A stretch of 64,000 bases of DNA from Flavobacterium erciyesense (GCF_018069925.1 NZ_JAGPXB010000015.1:23040-87039); one strand, 5' to 3'. Positions 34,408 through 44,047 are shown, counted from the first letter of the stretch. Notes: generated by a model not told the origin, from the sequence alone. Program-made: numbers and translations.

Positions 34408-34701
34408 ATGAAAAAATTAGGATTATTAGTTCGACTAAAAGCAAAAGCTGGAAAAGAAAAAAATGTTGAAGAGTTTATTACAAGTGCATTGCCACTTGCT
34501 AATGAAGAAGCGGGTACTATTACATGGTATGCGTTCCGTATAGACTCTTCTACATTTGGCATTTTTGACACTTTTTCAGATGAAGAAGGCAGAGAAGCAC
34601 ATCTTGGTGGTAAGATTGCAAAGGCGTTAATGGAAAATGCACCTGAATTGTTGGCTACTTCACCATCTATTGAGAAATTGGACGTTTTAGCGGCTAAATA
34701 A
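34408..34701 (+). CDS. Antibiotic biosynthesis monooxygenase (ABM)-like / putative quinol monooxygenase
   Basis: A 97-residue dimeric alpha-beta barrel protein of the ABM family. The opening LGLLVRLKAKAGKEKNVEEFI, the central GTITWYAFRIDSSTFGIFDTFSDEEGREAHL and the closing segment are characteristic. Members act as cofactor-free monooxygenases on quinols, or simply bind small aromatics. It is the only target gene in cassette 4, behind the shared operator. Together with the other cassettes it suggests defence against quinone-like or electrophilic compounds; this is inferred. Confidence 0.85.
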   Translation: MKKLGLLVRLKAKAGKEKNVEEFITSALPLANEEAGTITWYAFRIDSSTFGIFDTFSDEEGREAHLGGKIAKALMENAPELLATSPSIEKLDVLAAK

Positions 34702-34814
34702 ACATACCACAATTATTCTAAAATGGCAGCCTGTCAAAGTTCTGTAAATGAATTTGTACAGGCTTCCTATGTTTAAAACAGCGTGGAAATAAATTAAGCT
34801 TAGACTGACGAAGA

Positions 34815-35016
34815 AGCCCAGCACACAACATGGGTTTTGCAAAAGAGCGGGTAAAGTGCTAATCTCAACGTTTGTGCTTTCTATCCGCAAAAACCATTTT
34901 TTATTTGCTCAAAAAGTGTAAATTAGCAAATAAAAAAATGGTTTTGCTTACGTCTGTGCAAAGTTGAAAGTTTCTACTTTCTATTCCGCTCCTTCGCAAA
35001 GCCTGAACCGTTACTA
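34815..35016 (+). repeat. attC-like site closing cassette 4
   Basis: AGCCCAGCACACAAC (34815-34829) is the reverse complement of the opening core GTTGTGTGCGAGGCT (33340-33354) with 13 of 15 matches. The arms 34832-34850 (GGGTTTTGCAAAAGAGCGG) and 34986-35003 pair imperfectly. An inner hairpin of 23-base arms (34887-34909 with 34925-34947) is almost perfect. It ends at GTTACTAAA (35010-35018). Confidence 0.65.
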
Positions 35017-35039
35017 AATTTTTACCAACTTCAATCATT

Positions 35040-35070
35040 TTGGTATGTAATATATTCTTTTGTATATTTG
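35040..35070 (+). promoter_or_regulatory. Promoter-like element upstream of the aldehyde dehydrogenase
   Basis: TTG at 35040-35042 and TATATTTG at 35063-35070 are 20 bases apart, a full match to the Bacteroidota consensus. It lies 145 bases before the next start codon and may have served a gene that was lost. Confidence 0.5.
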
Positions 35071-35214
35071 TTTTGAGCGAACGGAAACACGTTGAAAAGC
35101 AAAGTAATAAGCACCGTTACCAAATCGTTACCTGACTTCTTTGATTATCCCTATAAAAGCTTAGTATTCAACCGATACGGCTTTTTCCTGAAAACTTTAA
35201 AATAAAAACATCTG

Positions 35215-36543
35215 ATGAAACATAAAACAGATTTACTATACCGAAAAGAATCGTTAAAAAAATTGCTCGAAGTAATTACGCAACACGAAGACGAAATTAT
35301 AAAAGCTTTATATGATGATTTTAAAAAACCCGATTTTGAAGCTGTTTTAACCGAAACAAATTATGTTATCAGTGACCTTAAAGCAACTATCAAAAATTTT
35401 GACTCTTATACCAAACCTAAAAAAGTTCGTGCTTCGTTACTCAACTTTCCTTCATCTGACTATATTTACAGTGAACCATACGGACATGTTTTAATTTTGT
35501 CTCCATGGAACTATCCTTTTCAACTTGCTTTTTGTCCGCTTGTAGCCGCTGTAGCCGCGGGAAATGCTGTTACACTAAAACCCTCCGAACTCACACCCAA
35601 TACCGCTGCTATAATTGCTAAAATTGTACGTCTAACTTTTCCAGTGCAACATGTCGTAGTAGTTACTGGTGATGCCAAAGTTGCAGCAGATTTACTAGAA
35701 AAACGATGGGATTACATCTTTTTTACGGGTAGCGTGGCAGTAGGTAAAATTGTAGCCAAGGCGGCCGCAAAACATCTTACACCAGTTACATTAGAATTAG
35801 GCGGAAAAAGTCCATGCATTGTTGATGAAACCGCCAATATTAAAATTAGCGCACGACGAATTATTTGGGGAAAAATTGTAAATGCTGGCCAAACTTGCGT
35901 AGCACCTGATTATGTTTTGGTACATCAATCTGTTAAACAGCAATTGATCGAGGCGCTACGTTTTGAAATCACCGCGGCATTGGGCGAAAACCCACAAGAG
36001 TCTCCAGATTATGCTCGTATCATCAACCAAAAAAATTGGGAAAGACAAATACAACTTCTCGAAAACCAATCGATACTTTTTGGAGGACAATCAGACAAAA
36101 ATAGTTTTTACCTAGCACCAACCCTAGTTGACGAACCCGCGAAAGATAGTTTGTTAATGACCGAGGAAATTTTTGGACCAATACTTCCAATCATCTCCTA
36201 CACTAATATTTCTGAAGTAGATCAAATCATCAACAGTTACGAAATACCGCTTGCACTTTATCTGTTTTCTGAAAACAAAAAATATGTTGATTATGTTTTG
36301 CAAAATCATTCTTTCGGAGGCGGATGCATCAACGACACAGTGGTTCATTTGGTAAACGAGAGACTCCCGTTTGGTGGCGTAGGCCATTCCGGAATGGGCG
36401 CTTATCATGGAAAACTAAGTTTTGATATCTTCTCCCACCAAAAATCGATCGTAAAAAGAGGAACTTGGCTTGACCTACCTTTGCGCTATGCTCCATATAA
36501 AGAAAAATTAAAAACCATTCGTAAACTACTAAAATGGATGTAG
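35215..36543 (+). CDS. Aldehyde dehydrogenase, class 3-like
   Basis: A 442-residue NAD(P)-dependent aldehyde dehydrogenase. Catalytic Cys228 (NAGQTCVAPD) and general base Glu194 (LELGGKSP) are present, as are the nucleotide-binding FTGSVAVGK and the class 3 ending with GGGCINDTVVHL. It oxidises aldehydes to acids, probably fatty or aromatic ones. The first residues (MKHKTDLLYRKESLKKL) correspond to a point some 15-20 residues into many homologues, and a stop codon lies just upstream in frame. The N-terminus may thus have been shortened when the island inserted. The catalytic core is complete. Confidence 0.9.
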   Translation: MKHKTDLLYRKESLKKLLEVITQHEDEIIKALYDDFKKPDFEAVLTETNYVISDLKATIKNFDSYTKPKKVRASLLNFPSSDYIYSEPYGHVLILSPWNYPFQLAFCPLVAAVAAGNAVTLKPSELTPNTAAIIAKIVRLTFPVQHVVVVTGDAKVAADLLEKRWDYIFFTGSVAVGKIVAKAAAKHLTPVTLELGGKSPCIVDETANIKISARRIIWGKIVNAGQTCVAPDYVLVHQSVKQQLIEALRFEITAALGENPQESPDYARIINQKNWERQIQLLENQSILFGGQSDKNSFYLAPTLVDEPAKDSLLMTEEIFGPILPIISYTNISEVDQIINSYEIPLALYLFSENKKYVDYVLQNHSFGGGCINDTVVHLVNERLPFGGVGHSGMGAYHGKLSFDIFSHQKSIVKRGTWLDLPLRYAPYKEKLKTIRKLLKWM

Positions 36544-36689
36544 TTGAATAAAATTTTAAAGCAATTACAATCTTTTTACTTTAAATAATAATTGCAGAAG
36601 TAGTCGATGTTTAAAATTATTTTGATCCAAAAATGAAACTTTTTACAAAAAATGCGACTACTAAAACATAATAATTTAAAACCAAACCA

Positions 36690-37484
36690 ATGCAAACAAC
36701 CATGAACACCTACACCAAAAAACGCCTGGCCGAAATCAAAGAACAAGGATATCAACTTGATTTTGGAACCGTATTCAACAACACCATAGAAAACTATAAA
36801 AAAATTGCTTGGTATGGAGGCTTAATGATTTTTGTGTTTTTCACTCTTTTTTGCTTAGTTCTTTTCGGAATAGCTGTTGCCTTTATTGGATTTCCTGAAT
36901 TAAAGGCCATTTTAAAACCAGAAAACTTACAATTAGAAAATCTATCTCTAGAGATTTTATTATACGTCTCGGTCGCAACAATAATTATTACAGCTATTAC
37001 ATGTCCGTTTCCGGCTGGTTTAACAAAAATGGCGCAAAGTGCTGACAAAGATGAGGAATTTGGTATTGCGACCATGTTTCAATATTATAAAGCACCTTAT
37101 TTTGTAGAATTATTGGTAGCTACAACACTATTAGCTATCGTGAATACTGTTTTACAAAACACAATTACCTATTTCCAAATTCCATTTGTAGGTTCGATTT
37201 TGTCCGTAATACTTTCGTTATTTACTTTTTTATCAGTTCCATTTATCATTTTTGGTAACCTAAAAGCGATTGAGTCTATTCAGGCTAGTATTCTTGTTGT
37301 TTCCAAACAGCCACTTACTCTTTTAGGATTAATAATTGTAAGTTCAATTGCTACTTTCATTGGATTTTTAGGATGTTGCATCGGTATTGTTTTTACTATT
37401 CCTTTTTTATATTCAATGTATTATGTTGTATACAAAGAAATAATTGGTGTAGAAACTCCTGAGGATTTGCAGGATAATGGCTAG
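36690..37484 (+). CDS. Polytopic membrane protein of unknown function
   Basis: A 264-residue integral membrane protein with about six spans: one at 38-65, one at 90-115, and four more in the second half. I do not recognise a catalytic motif. The layout, with an N-terminal amphipathic helix (YQLDFGTVFNNTIENYKKIAWYGGLM) and a C-terminal glycine-rich hairpin of spans (GLIIVSSIATFIGFLGCCIG), resembles the GlpF-unrelated DUF975/GDPD-like membrane families of Flavobacterium. It is transcribed alone. ATG 36702 is an alternative start four codons downstream. Confidence 0.7.
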   Translation: MQTTMNTYTKKRLAEIKEQGYQLDFGTVFNNTIENYKKIAWYGGLMIFVFFTLFCLVLFGIAVAFIGFPELKAILKPENLQLENLSLEILLYVSVATIIITAITCPFPAGLTKMAQSADKDEEFGIATMFQYYKAPYFVELLVATTLLAIVNTVLQNTITYFQIPFVGSILSVILSLFTFLSVPFIIFGNLKAIESIQASILVVSKQPLTLLGLIIVSSIATFIGFLGCCIGIVFTIPFLYSMYYVVYKEIIGVETPEDLQDNG

Positions 37485-37492
37485 AATACAAC

Positions 37493-37547
37493 TTTTTTAA
37501 TAAGAACCAAAACAGACCGATTACTTGTTTTGGTTCTTATTAAAAAA
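37493..37547. terminator. Bidirectional terminator after the membrane protein gene
   Basis: A perfect inverted repeat of 22 bp arms (T-run, AATAAGAACCAAAACA and its complement, A-run) with an 11-base loop. Confidence 0.9.
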
Positions 37548-37613
37548 TTACTTAATTTTCAATAAAATTAGAAGTACTTTTCAAATTTTATTGAATTAAA
37601 GCCAAAACCAACC

Positions 37614-40600
37614 ATGACCTACGCTTGTAAAACTATAGCAGCTTTACAAATAAACAATTCCTTGATGGAAGAGATATCAGTACTTGCGAGTGCTGTGCCA
37701 GTCTCATTCATTGACAAACTTGCGATGAATAATAACTTATTCCGCATTCTGAATCCATTTATTTTACTGTTATTGTTTTTGATTATTTTCAAGTTTTCAA
37801 AAATCACACAACTTCTTTTTCCTGATTTTATCAAACGCAATTCGGAAAAAGATTCAAAAAGTGAAGAATACCAGCTTTATTTTTTGTTTATTGGAATCAT
37901 AGTTCCTTTTTTGGAAATAAGTTTTGAAATTTTTGGAATAAGAGATTCCAGCTTGTTAGCTACAAATTGTTTTATCGGTGTTTTTTTTCTGGGACTTTAC
38001 TTTTTAAGCAAAAAAAACGATTTTATTTATCGTAATGGAGAGAAAATTTTCCGCGTTTTATTCCTAATTGCTCTGGTTTATATAGCTCGAAATATCATAC
38101 TGTACTCGCCAGATATCATACCGTCTATTGCATTTGTTACGGCTTTTTTCTTCTCATATTCTATTATAAAGCCCCAAAAATGGTATTGGATTTTAGTAGC
38201 CATTGTTTTGATTTTCTTGTTTGTATTGATGATTTTCGAAATCATTCCTATAAACACCGCAATCATTTTATTCAATTATTGCATAGCAGTAGTGGTGGTA
38301 AACTATATCAGACAACTTTCTATTTTAAATCTAAAGAACAAACTTAATTTCAACAACCAAATCATTAATAAAGGGAACTCATTAATTTTAGCCACCAACA
38401 TCAAAGGTGAAATTGTATTTTGTAGCGATAATGTTGAATCTATTTTAGGTTACTCTGTAGATCAAGTTATGGGCTTAGGATACTGGAAATTAACGGAGGA
38501 CACAGAGTTTTATGGCGAGGAATATCACAAAAAATTTAAAGCAGATCGCGTGTTTACACGTCGCCTCAAGTGCAAGAACGGAGATTACAAAATTATTCGA
38601 TGGAACGACAAAAAATTTTCGAATGACCTCATCATTGGAATTGGCCAAGATGTTACGCATGAAATGGAAATGCAAAATCAATATGAAAGCCTCATTCAAA
38701 ACGCAATTGACTTAATCTACGAAGTAAATGATAAAGGGCAGTTTGTATTTGCAAATGAATTCTCCATTAAAACATTGGGTTACAAAAAAGAACAAATTAT
38801 AGGTAGTTATTTTACTGATTTCATCCGTAAAGACTATGTGTCATCAATGGCAGATTATTATTTGAATAATACAGCCGATAAAACTTTTTTCCCTACCGTT
38901 GAATTCCCAATGATCAAAAGTAATGGAGATGAATTGTGGATATCACAAAAAGTAATAATTCGTCGCAACGAGCAGGGCAAAGTTATTGCTTATTCCGGTA
39001 TAGCAAGAGACATAACTAAGTTCAAAGAAATTGAATTAAACGCCAAAAATCGCCAGAAAAAAGTAGATGAGTACAACAAAACCATAGCAAAACTTTCTAC
39101 CACCAATTTTAGTAACTACATTAATCTTGAACTTAGTATTAGGCAAATTATTCAGACGGCTGCTAAGGTCATGAAATGCAATAGGGTAAGTTACTGGAAA
39201 TATGAAAAAGATAAAATTATTTGCGAAAGTTTATTTGAATTAGATCGCAATTCCTTCAGCAAAGGAGAAGTATTGTACCAAGAAAACTTCCCTTTGTACT
39301 TCGAGAAATTAACAACTCGAAAACAAATTTGCGCATCCAATGCTTTTAAAAAGAAAAGCTTACAAGAATTTCATGCCGATTATTTTACCAAACACAATAT
39401 TAAATCAATCCTAGATATTCCATTAATTTTAAATGGTGAAGTATATGCTATTTTATGTCTAGAGGGTACTAATAATAAAATAAAATGGGACAATGAAGAC
39501 ATCAGTTTTGCTAAATCAATTGCAGACATAATTGCTCTAACTATCATTTCGCAAAGCCGCTATGAAACAGAGGGTAAACTCGCTTACAAGAGTGAGCTCT
39601 TGTCGGCAATGGCTTTGTGTACCGAAAATTTCTTGAATTGTACTGATCTCAACGATATCTTTGCAGATGCACTAGTTATTATGGGTAAAGCTACAAAATC
39701 CCATCGATCGTATTATTACGAACAAAACCAAGAAACAGGATTAATTAGTCAAAAGCACCGTTGGTTTGTGCAAAATACTGAACTAAGCGAGACCAACCCG
39801 AGGCTACAAAACCTACCCCACTCGGAATTTGAAGAACTTTTAATTCCGTTACTAAATAACGAAATTTACGAGGCAACTATTTCGCATATCGAAAATAAAT
39901 CGCTTCGCCAGAAACTAGAAGGTGTAGAGGTAAAATCGCTCATCTTGTTTCCTATTTTCATAAAAGATAAATTCCAAGGATTTTTAGGATTTGATGACAC
40001 AGTAACTGAACGCTATTGGAGCGAAGACGAGGTGACCATTTTAAAAACCTTGGCTCGAAATATTGCTTCGTCAATAGAACGTATAACCAATGAAACCGCC
40101 ATTTATGAAAGTGAAGAAAAATTTCGTTCGTTAGCTAACAACATACCTGGAACGGTATATTTATCAAACTACGATGAAAACAATACTAAAATTTACATCA
40201 ACGACGAAGTAGAGAAATTAACTGGTTATCCTAAATCTGCTTTCTTAACCAATCAAATATCCTTTATCGATCTTATTCATCCGGAGGATAAAATAAAAAC
40301 GATCAACGAGCAAAAAGAAGCAATTGAAAACAAGAAATCAATTCGCCAAACATATCGCATTATACATAAAGACAACCGCGTAGTATGGGTAGAAGAATTT
40401 GGAGATGCCATCTATAAAAATGATAAAATTGCTTTTCTAGAAGGTATTTTTATTGATATTACTGAGCGTGTTATGGCTGAAACTGCCGTTCAAGAAAAAG
40501 AGCTAGCAGAAGCTGCCAACAAAGCAAAATCAGAGTTTTTAGCTAACATGAGTCATGAAATACGGACACCTCTTAATGGCATTATTGGGTTTACAGATTT

Positions 40601-41675
40601 GCTAATGAAAACTACGCTAGGACCTACTCAAAGTAAGTACATGAAAACCATTAGTCAGTCCGCACACTCTTTACTTGACATTATTAATGATATTTTGGAT
40701 TTTTCTAAAATTGAGGCTGGTAAACTAGAATTGTATATGGAAAAATGTAATCTTAACGAGCTTCTTCATCAAGTTATTGATTTGATTTTATTTGAATCCA
40801 ATCAAAAAAAGTTAGCATTAGAATTAAATATTGCAGACGATTTACCAAAATTTTTCCTTTTGGATAGTGTCCGATTAAAGCAAATTTTGATCAATCTCTT
40901 GGCCAATGCAGTAAAATTTACTGAAAAAGGAAGTATAAAATTAGAAGTAAAAATGCTCAACCCCTTAAAGGATGGCAGCGCTACTATTCGCTTTGCTGTA
41001 AAGGATACAGGAATAGGAATATTAGACGAAAATAAAAAGAAAATCTTTCGGGCGTTTTCACAAGAAGACGGATCAACAACAAGAAAGTTTGGCGGTACCG
41101 GTCTTGGGCTAACTATTTCTAACCAACTACTTGGCCTTATGAATAGTAAGTTACAACTTGAGAGCACTGCCAAAAAAGGAAGTACTTTTTATTTTGACAT
41201 AAAATTACAAACTTGCTCTGAAATAATTGTTAGCGAAAGTCTATTTGATACTGATTTTAACGCCATAAAAGACATGGTCGTAAAAAATAAAATAAGCTCA
41301 AAAATAGCAACAGTGCTGATAGTAGAGGACAATAAAGTAAATATGTTGTTATTGAAAACAATTTTAAAAAACCTTTCCTTTCCTACTACAATCCACGAAG
41401 CTACAAATGGATCGCAAGCTGTAGAGCAATTTGAAAAGTTGAAACCTGACTTTGTTTTTATGGATATCCAAATGCCTGTCATGAATGGATACGAAGCTAC
41501 AGAACATATACGTAAATTAGAGTCAGGCAAGCATGTGCCCATTATTGCAATCACTGCCGGAACCGAAAAACAAGAAAGAGACAATTGCCTGAAAGCCGGA
41601 ATGAACGATTATATCCCCAAACCAATCATTAAAGGCATCGTGGAGGAAACATTTTTCAAATGGCAACAAGTATAA
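37614..41675 (+). CDS. Hybrid sensor histidine kinase with PAS and GAF domains
   Basis: A 1353-residue membrane-bound hybrid kinase. The first 235 residues hold about seven hydrophobic segments. PAS domains follow at about 250-345 and 350-470, two GAF-like domains at about 490-650 and 665-830, and a third PAS at about 840-960. The HisKA domain carries His981 (ANMSHEIRTPLNG), and the HATPase has FTEKGS, DTGIGI and FGGTGLGL boxes. The C-terminal receiver has acidic VEDN, phospho-acceptor Asp1284 (FMDIQMP) and the final Lys in YIPKP. There is no DNA-binding domain and no partner regulator nearby, so it signals through an unlinked protein. The stimulus is unknown. Confidence 0.92.
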   Translation: MTYACKTIAALQINNSLMEEISVLASAVPVSFIDKLAMNNNLFRILNPFILLLLFLIIFKFSKITQLLFPDFIKRNSEKDSKSEEYQLYFLFIGIIVPFLEISFEIFGIRDSSLLATNCFIGVFFLGLYFLSKKNDFIYRNGEKIFRVLFLIALVYIARNIILYSPDIIPSIAFVTAFFFSYSIIKPQKWYWILVAIVLIFLFVLMIFEIIPINTAIILFNYCIAVVVVNYIRQLSILNLKNKLNFNNQIINKGNSLILATNIKGEIVFCSDNVESILGYSVDQVMGLGYWKLTEDTEFYGEEYHKKFKADRVFTRRLKCKNGDYKIIRWNDKKFSNDLIIGIGQDVTHEMEMQNQYESLIQNAIDLIYEVNDKGQFVFANEFSIKTLGYKKEQIIGSYFTDFIRKDYVSSMADYYLNNTADKTFFPTVEFPMIKSNGDELWISQKVIIRRNEQGKVIAYSGIARDITKFKEIELNAKNRQKKVDEYNKTIAKLSTTNFSNYINLELSIRQIIQTAAKVMKCNRVSYWKYEKDKIICESLFELDRNSFSKGEVLYQENFPLYFEKLTTRKQICASNAFKKKSLQEFHADYFTKHNIKSILDIPLILNGEVYAILCLEGTNNKIKWDNEDISFAKSIADIIALTIISQSRYETEGKLAYKSELLSAMALCTENFLNCTDLNDIFADALVIMGKATKSHRSYYYEQNQETGLISQKHRWFVQNTELSETNPRLQNLPHSEFEELLIPLLNNEIYEATISHIENKSLRQKLEGVEVKSLILFPIFIKDKFQGFLGFDDTVTERYWSEDEVTILKTLARNIASSIERITNETAIYESEEKFRSLANNIPGTVYLSNYDENNTKIYINDEVEKLTGYPKSAFLTNQISFIDLIHPEDKIKTINEQKEAIENKKSIRQTYRIIHKDNRVVWVEEFGDAIYKNDKIAFLEGIFIDITERVMAETAVQEKELAEAANKAKSEFLANMSHEIRTPLNGIIGFTDLLMKTTLGPTQSKYMKTISQSAHSLLDIINDILDFSKIEAGKLELYMEKCNLNELLHQVIDLILFESNQKKLALELNIADDLPKFFLLDSVRLKQILINLLANAVKFTEKGSIKLEVKMLNPLKDGSATIRFAVKDTGIGILDENKKKIFRAFSQEDGSTTRKFGGTGLGLTISNQLLGLMNSKLQLESTAKKGSTFYFDIKLQTCSEIIVSESLFDTDFNAIKDMVVKNKISSKIATVLIVEDNKVNMLLLKTILKNLSFPTTIHEATNGSQAVEQFEKLKPDFVFMDIQMPVMNGYEATEHIRKLESGKHVPIIAITAGTEKQERDNCLKAGMNDYIPKPIIKGIVEETFFKWQQV

Positions 41676-41705
41676 AATAACAAAATAACAGCTAAATTAA
41701 AACTT

Positions 41706-42566
41706 ATGAAATGGAGTGGCAGACGCGAAAGCGGAAATCTTGAGGACCGCAGAGGAATGTCTTCTGGTGGTAAAACTATTGTTGGCGGTGGAGTAATAGG
41801 TATCATAATCCTTTTACTAAACACATTTGGTGGTGACAATGCGCAAATGCTGACTCCGATATTAGAACAATTAAATCAAGGTGGTAAAAGTGCGCCAACC
41901 GAACAAAGAGAACTTACGCCTGCTGAGCTTGAGGAACGACAATTTGTAGATGCCATTTTAACCGATACCGAGGATGTATGGCATAAAATTTTTCAAGAAA
42001 ACAACTTACAATACAAAGAACCAACTATGGTATTGTTTTCAGATGCTGTAGATACGGAATGTGGAAGTGCAACATCTGCGTCAGGACCTTTTTACTGCCC
42101 TACTGACCAAAAGGTTTATATGGACTTAACTTTTTTTAATGAACTAAGAACCAAATTTGGTGCTCAAGGAGGCGACTTTGCCACAGCCTACGTAATTGCA
42201 CATGAAATAGGTCACCATGTACAAACCTTATTGGGCACATCAGCCAAGATGCGACAAATGCAACAAGGAAAAAGTCAAGCCGAAGCCAATAAATTATCTG
42301 TAGCTCTAGAGTTGCAAGCTGATTTTTATGCGGGTCTATGGACGCACTACAACCAAAATATGAAAAACTTTCTTGAAGAAGGCGACCTTGAAGAAGCACT
42401 TAGTGCTGCACATGCTGTGGGTGATGATGCTATTCAAGCCAAAATTCAAGGGCATATCGTTCCAGAATCGTTTACACACGGTACTTCCGCGCAGCGTAAA
42501 CAATGGTTTATGAAAGGCTACAAAAGTGGTGATATCAGACAAGGTAATACTTTCGAAGAGCTGTAA
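41706..42566 (+). CDS. YpfJ-type neutral zinc metallopeptidase
   Basis: A 286-residue protein of the YpfJ/KPN_02809 family. It has a short N-terminal region (MKWSGRRESGNLEDRRG), one membrane anchor (about residues 24-41, IVGGGVIGIIILLLNTFGG) and a zincin domain with His166-Glu167-x-x-His170 (AHEIGHHVQ). The segment LELQADFYAG supplies the third ligand region. The family start (W.GRR.S.NVEDRR) is matched exactly. The substrate is not known; the protease domain should face the periplasm. It begins 30 bases after the hybrid kinase gene and may share its transcript. Confidence 0.9.
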   Translation: MKWSGRRESGNLEDRRGMSSGGKTIVGGGVIGIIILLLNTFGGDNAQMLTPILEQLNQGGKSAPTEQRELTPAELEERQFVDAILTDTEDVWHKIFQENNLQYKEPTMVLFSDAVDTECGSATSASGPFYCPTDQKVYMDLTFFNELRTKFGAQGGDFATAYVIAHEIGHHVQTLLGTSAKMRQMQQGKSQAEANKLSVALELQADFYAGLWTHYNQNMKNFLEEGDLEEALSAAHAVGDDAIQAKIQGHIVPESFTHGTSAQRKQWFMKGYKSGDIRQGNTFEEL

Positions 42567-42587
42567 ACAAAAGCTAAAATAAAAAAG

Positions 42588-42616
42588 AAAAATAGGGATC
42601 GACCCTATTTTTTTTT
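42588..42616 (+). terminator. Terminator after the metallopeptidase gene
   Basis: AAAATAGGG/CCCTATTTT with loop ATCGA followed by a T run. Confidence 0.9.
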
Positions 42617-42757
42617 ACTAAAAAATAAAATTGTATTTTAATATTTACAAAAAATAAGTAATATTCGGTATAAACCAGCTTATCAAAAAATTAGCAGTAC
42701 CTTCGCGCACAATAAAAAGAAGTGTTTTTTTATGTAAATGCTTCGTAAACACCATAT

Positions 42758-44047
42758 ATGTCATTCAAATCGTTAGGATTATCTGATGAGCTACTCAAAG
42801 CCATCAGCAAAAAAGGTTACACTACCCCTTCACCAATACAGCAAAAAGCAATTCCACCAATTTTAGACGGAAAAGATGTTTTAGCCTCTGCGCAAACCGG
42901 TACCGGAAAAACAGCTGGATTTACATTGCCAATTTTACATACGCTCGCTCAAGGAGTACAACTGCGCAACAGACCAATTAGAGCGCTAATACTTACGCCA
43001 ACTCGCGAATTAGCAGCTCAAATTTTAGCAAACATTAAAGAGTACAGTATCTTTTTAGATCTAAAAAGTGGTGTGATTTTTGGTGGCGTCAATCAAAATC
43101 CTCAAGTAACACAATTACGCCAAGGCGTTGATATTTTGGTTGCAACTCCTGGACGATTGATCGATTTACAAAATCAAGGTTTAATAAGCTTGAACAAAAT
43201 TGAAATTCTTGTACTTGATGAGGCTGACCGTATGCTTGACATGGGATTTCTAAGAGACATTGAGCGAATTTTAAAAATCATTCCTGCTAAAAGACAAAAT
43301 TTATTATTCTCAGCTACGTTTTCTCCAGATATCAAAAAACTAGCAATGGGTATTTTGCATCAACCCGTTCATGTAGAGGCAACTCCTGAAAACACAACTG
43401 TTGAAGCAATTGCTCAAAAAATATATCCTGCGGCCAAAGAGAAAAAAACCGAATTAATCATCAAATTGATTTCGGAGGGTAATTGGAAACAAACACTCGT
43501 TTTTACGCGCACCAAACAAGGTGCCAATAAATTGTGCGAGAGTATGAATAAAGCTGGAATTGTAGCTGCTGCCATCCATGGAAACAAAGGACAAGGCGCA
43601 CGAACAAAGGCTTTAGACGGCTTTAAAAAAGGAACTGTCGCCGTGCTTGTGGCAACCGATATTGCTGCCAGAGGACTCGATATTCCGCTATTACCACACG
43701 TAGTCAACTTCGAATTGCCAAATATTCCTGAAGATTACGTACACCGCATTGGTCGTACAGGTCGCGCGGGTGCTAGTGGCGAAGCTATTTCATTGTTTAG
43801 CCCTGACGAAACCCAGTTTTTAAGAGATATCGAAAAACTAATTGGATTGCGCTTGCCTAAAGAGCAGATTACTGGTTTTGAGGCCGATCCAAATGCATCT
43901 ACCGCACCTATCAAACAAGGGCAAGGCAGACCGCAACGCAATTCCACACCAAAGCAACCTAAAGCTGATGCTAGTAAACGTACAAGCCCAAATAGCTTTG
44001 GACCACGAAAACCAAAACAAAATAACGAAAGACGTTCATCTAACTAA
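42758..44047 (+). CDS. DEAD-box RNA helicase, RhlE-like
   Basis: A 429-residue ATP-dependent RNA helicase. The Q motif is at about 22-29 ([12 protein letters not shown]), Walker A AQTGTGKT at 45-52, PTRELA, DEAD at 154-157 and SAT, then in domain 2 the motifs [20 protein letters not shown] and [10 protein letters not shown]. The tail from about 370 is low-complexity and basic ([14 protein letters not shown]), which binds RNA non-specifically. Such helicases act in ribosome assembly or RNA turnover, often in the cold. The leader of more than 100 bases could be regulated but shows no defined element. Confidence 0.95.
   Translation: MSFKSLGLSDELLKAISKKGYTTPSPIQQKAIPPILDGKDVLASAQTGTGKTAGFTLPILHTLAQGVQLRNRPIRALILTPTRELAAQILANIKEYSIFLDLKSGVIFGGVNQNPQVTQLRQGVDILVATPGRLIDLQNQGLISLNKIEILVLDEADRMLDMGFLRDIERILKIIPAKRQNLLFSATFSPDIKKLAMGILHQPVHVEATPENTTVEAIAQKIYPAAKEKKTELIIKLISEGNWKQTLVFTRTKQGANKLCESMNKAGIVAAAIHGNKGQGARTKALDGFKKGTVAVLVATDIAARGLDIPLLPHVVNFELPNIPEDYVHRIGRTGRAGASGEAISLFSPDETQFLRDIEKLIGLRLPKEQITGFEADPNASTAPIKQGQGRPQRNSTPKQPKADASKRTSPNSFGPRKPKQNNERRSSN

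Larger units (their letters stand above)
26191..35016 (+). mobile_element. Integron-like cassette array (four gene-bearing units and one empty unit)
   Basis: Five consecutive units, taken from the TT of one core to the G of the next: 26192-28645, 28646-28800, 28801-30947, 30948-33340 and 33341-35010. Each opens with a core and closes, after its genes, with the reverse complement of its own core followed by a palindromic site. Matches between opening and closing core are 10/10, 12/12, 13/14, 11/13 and 13/15. Cassette genes all read rightward; only the IS91-type insertion is reversed. The integron analogy is an inference from this architecture. Confidence 0.7.
34702..35214. other. Last attC-like site and right junction of the island
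   Basis: A 513-base gene-free region. The left part (34815-35016) is the attC-like site of cassette 4. The right part holds a promoter-like pair at 35040-35070 and two GTTACC words at 35116 and 35127, then AT-rich DNA up to the aldehyde dehydrogenase. No sixth cassette with a matching closing core was found, so the array probably ends near 35010. Confidence 0.55.

Noticed and set aside
15209..35206. Shared TTTAAAATAAA near both island edges as flanking direct repeats
   Set aside because: It is a short pure A/T word, expected by chance in this AT-rich DNA.
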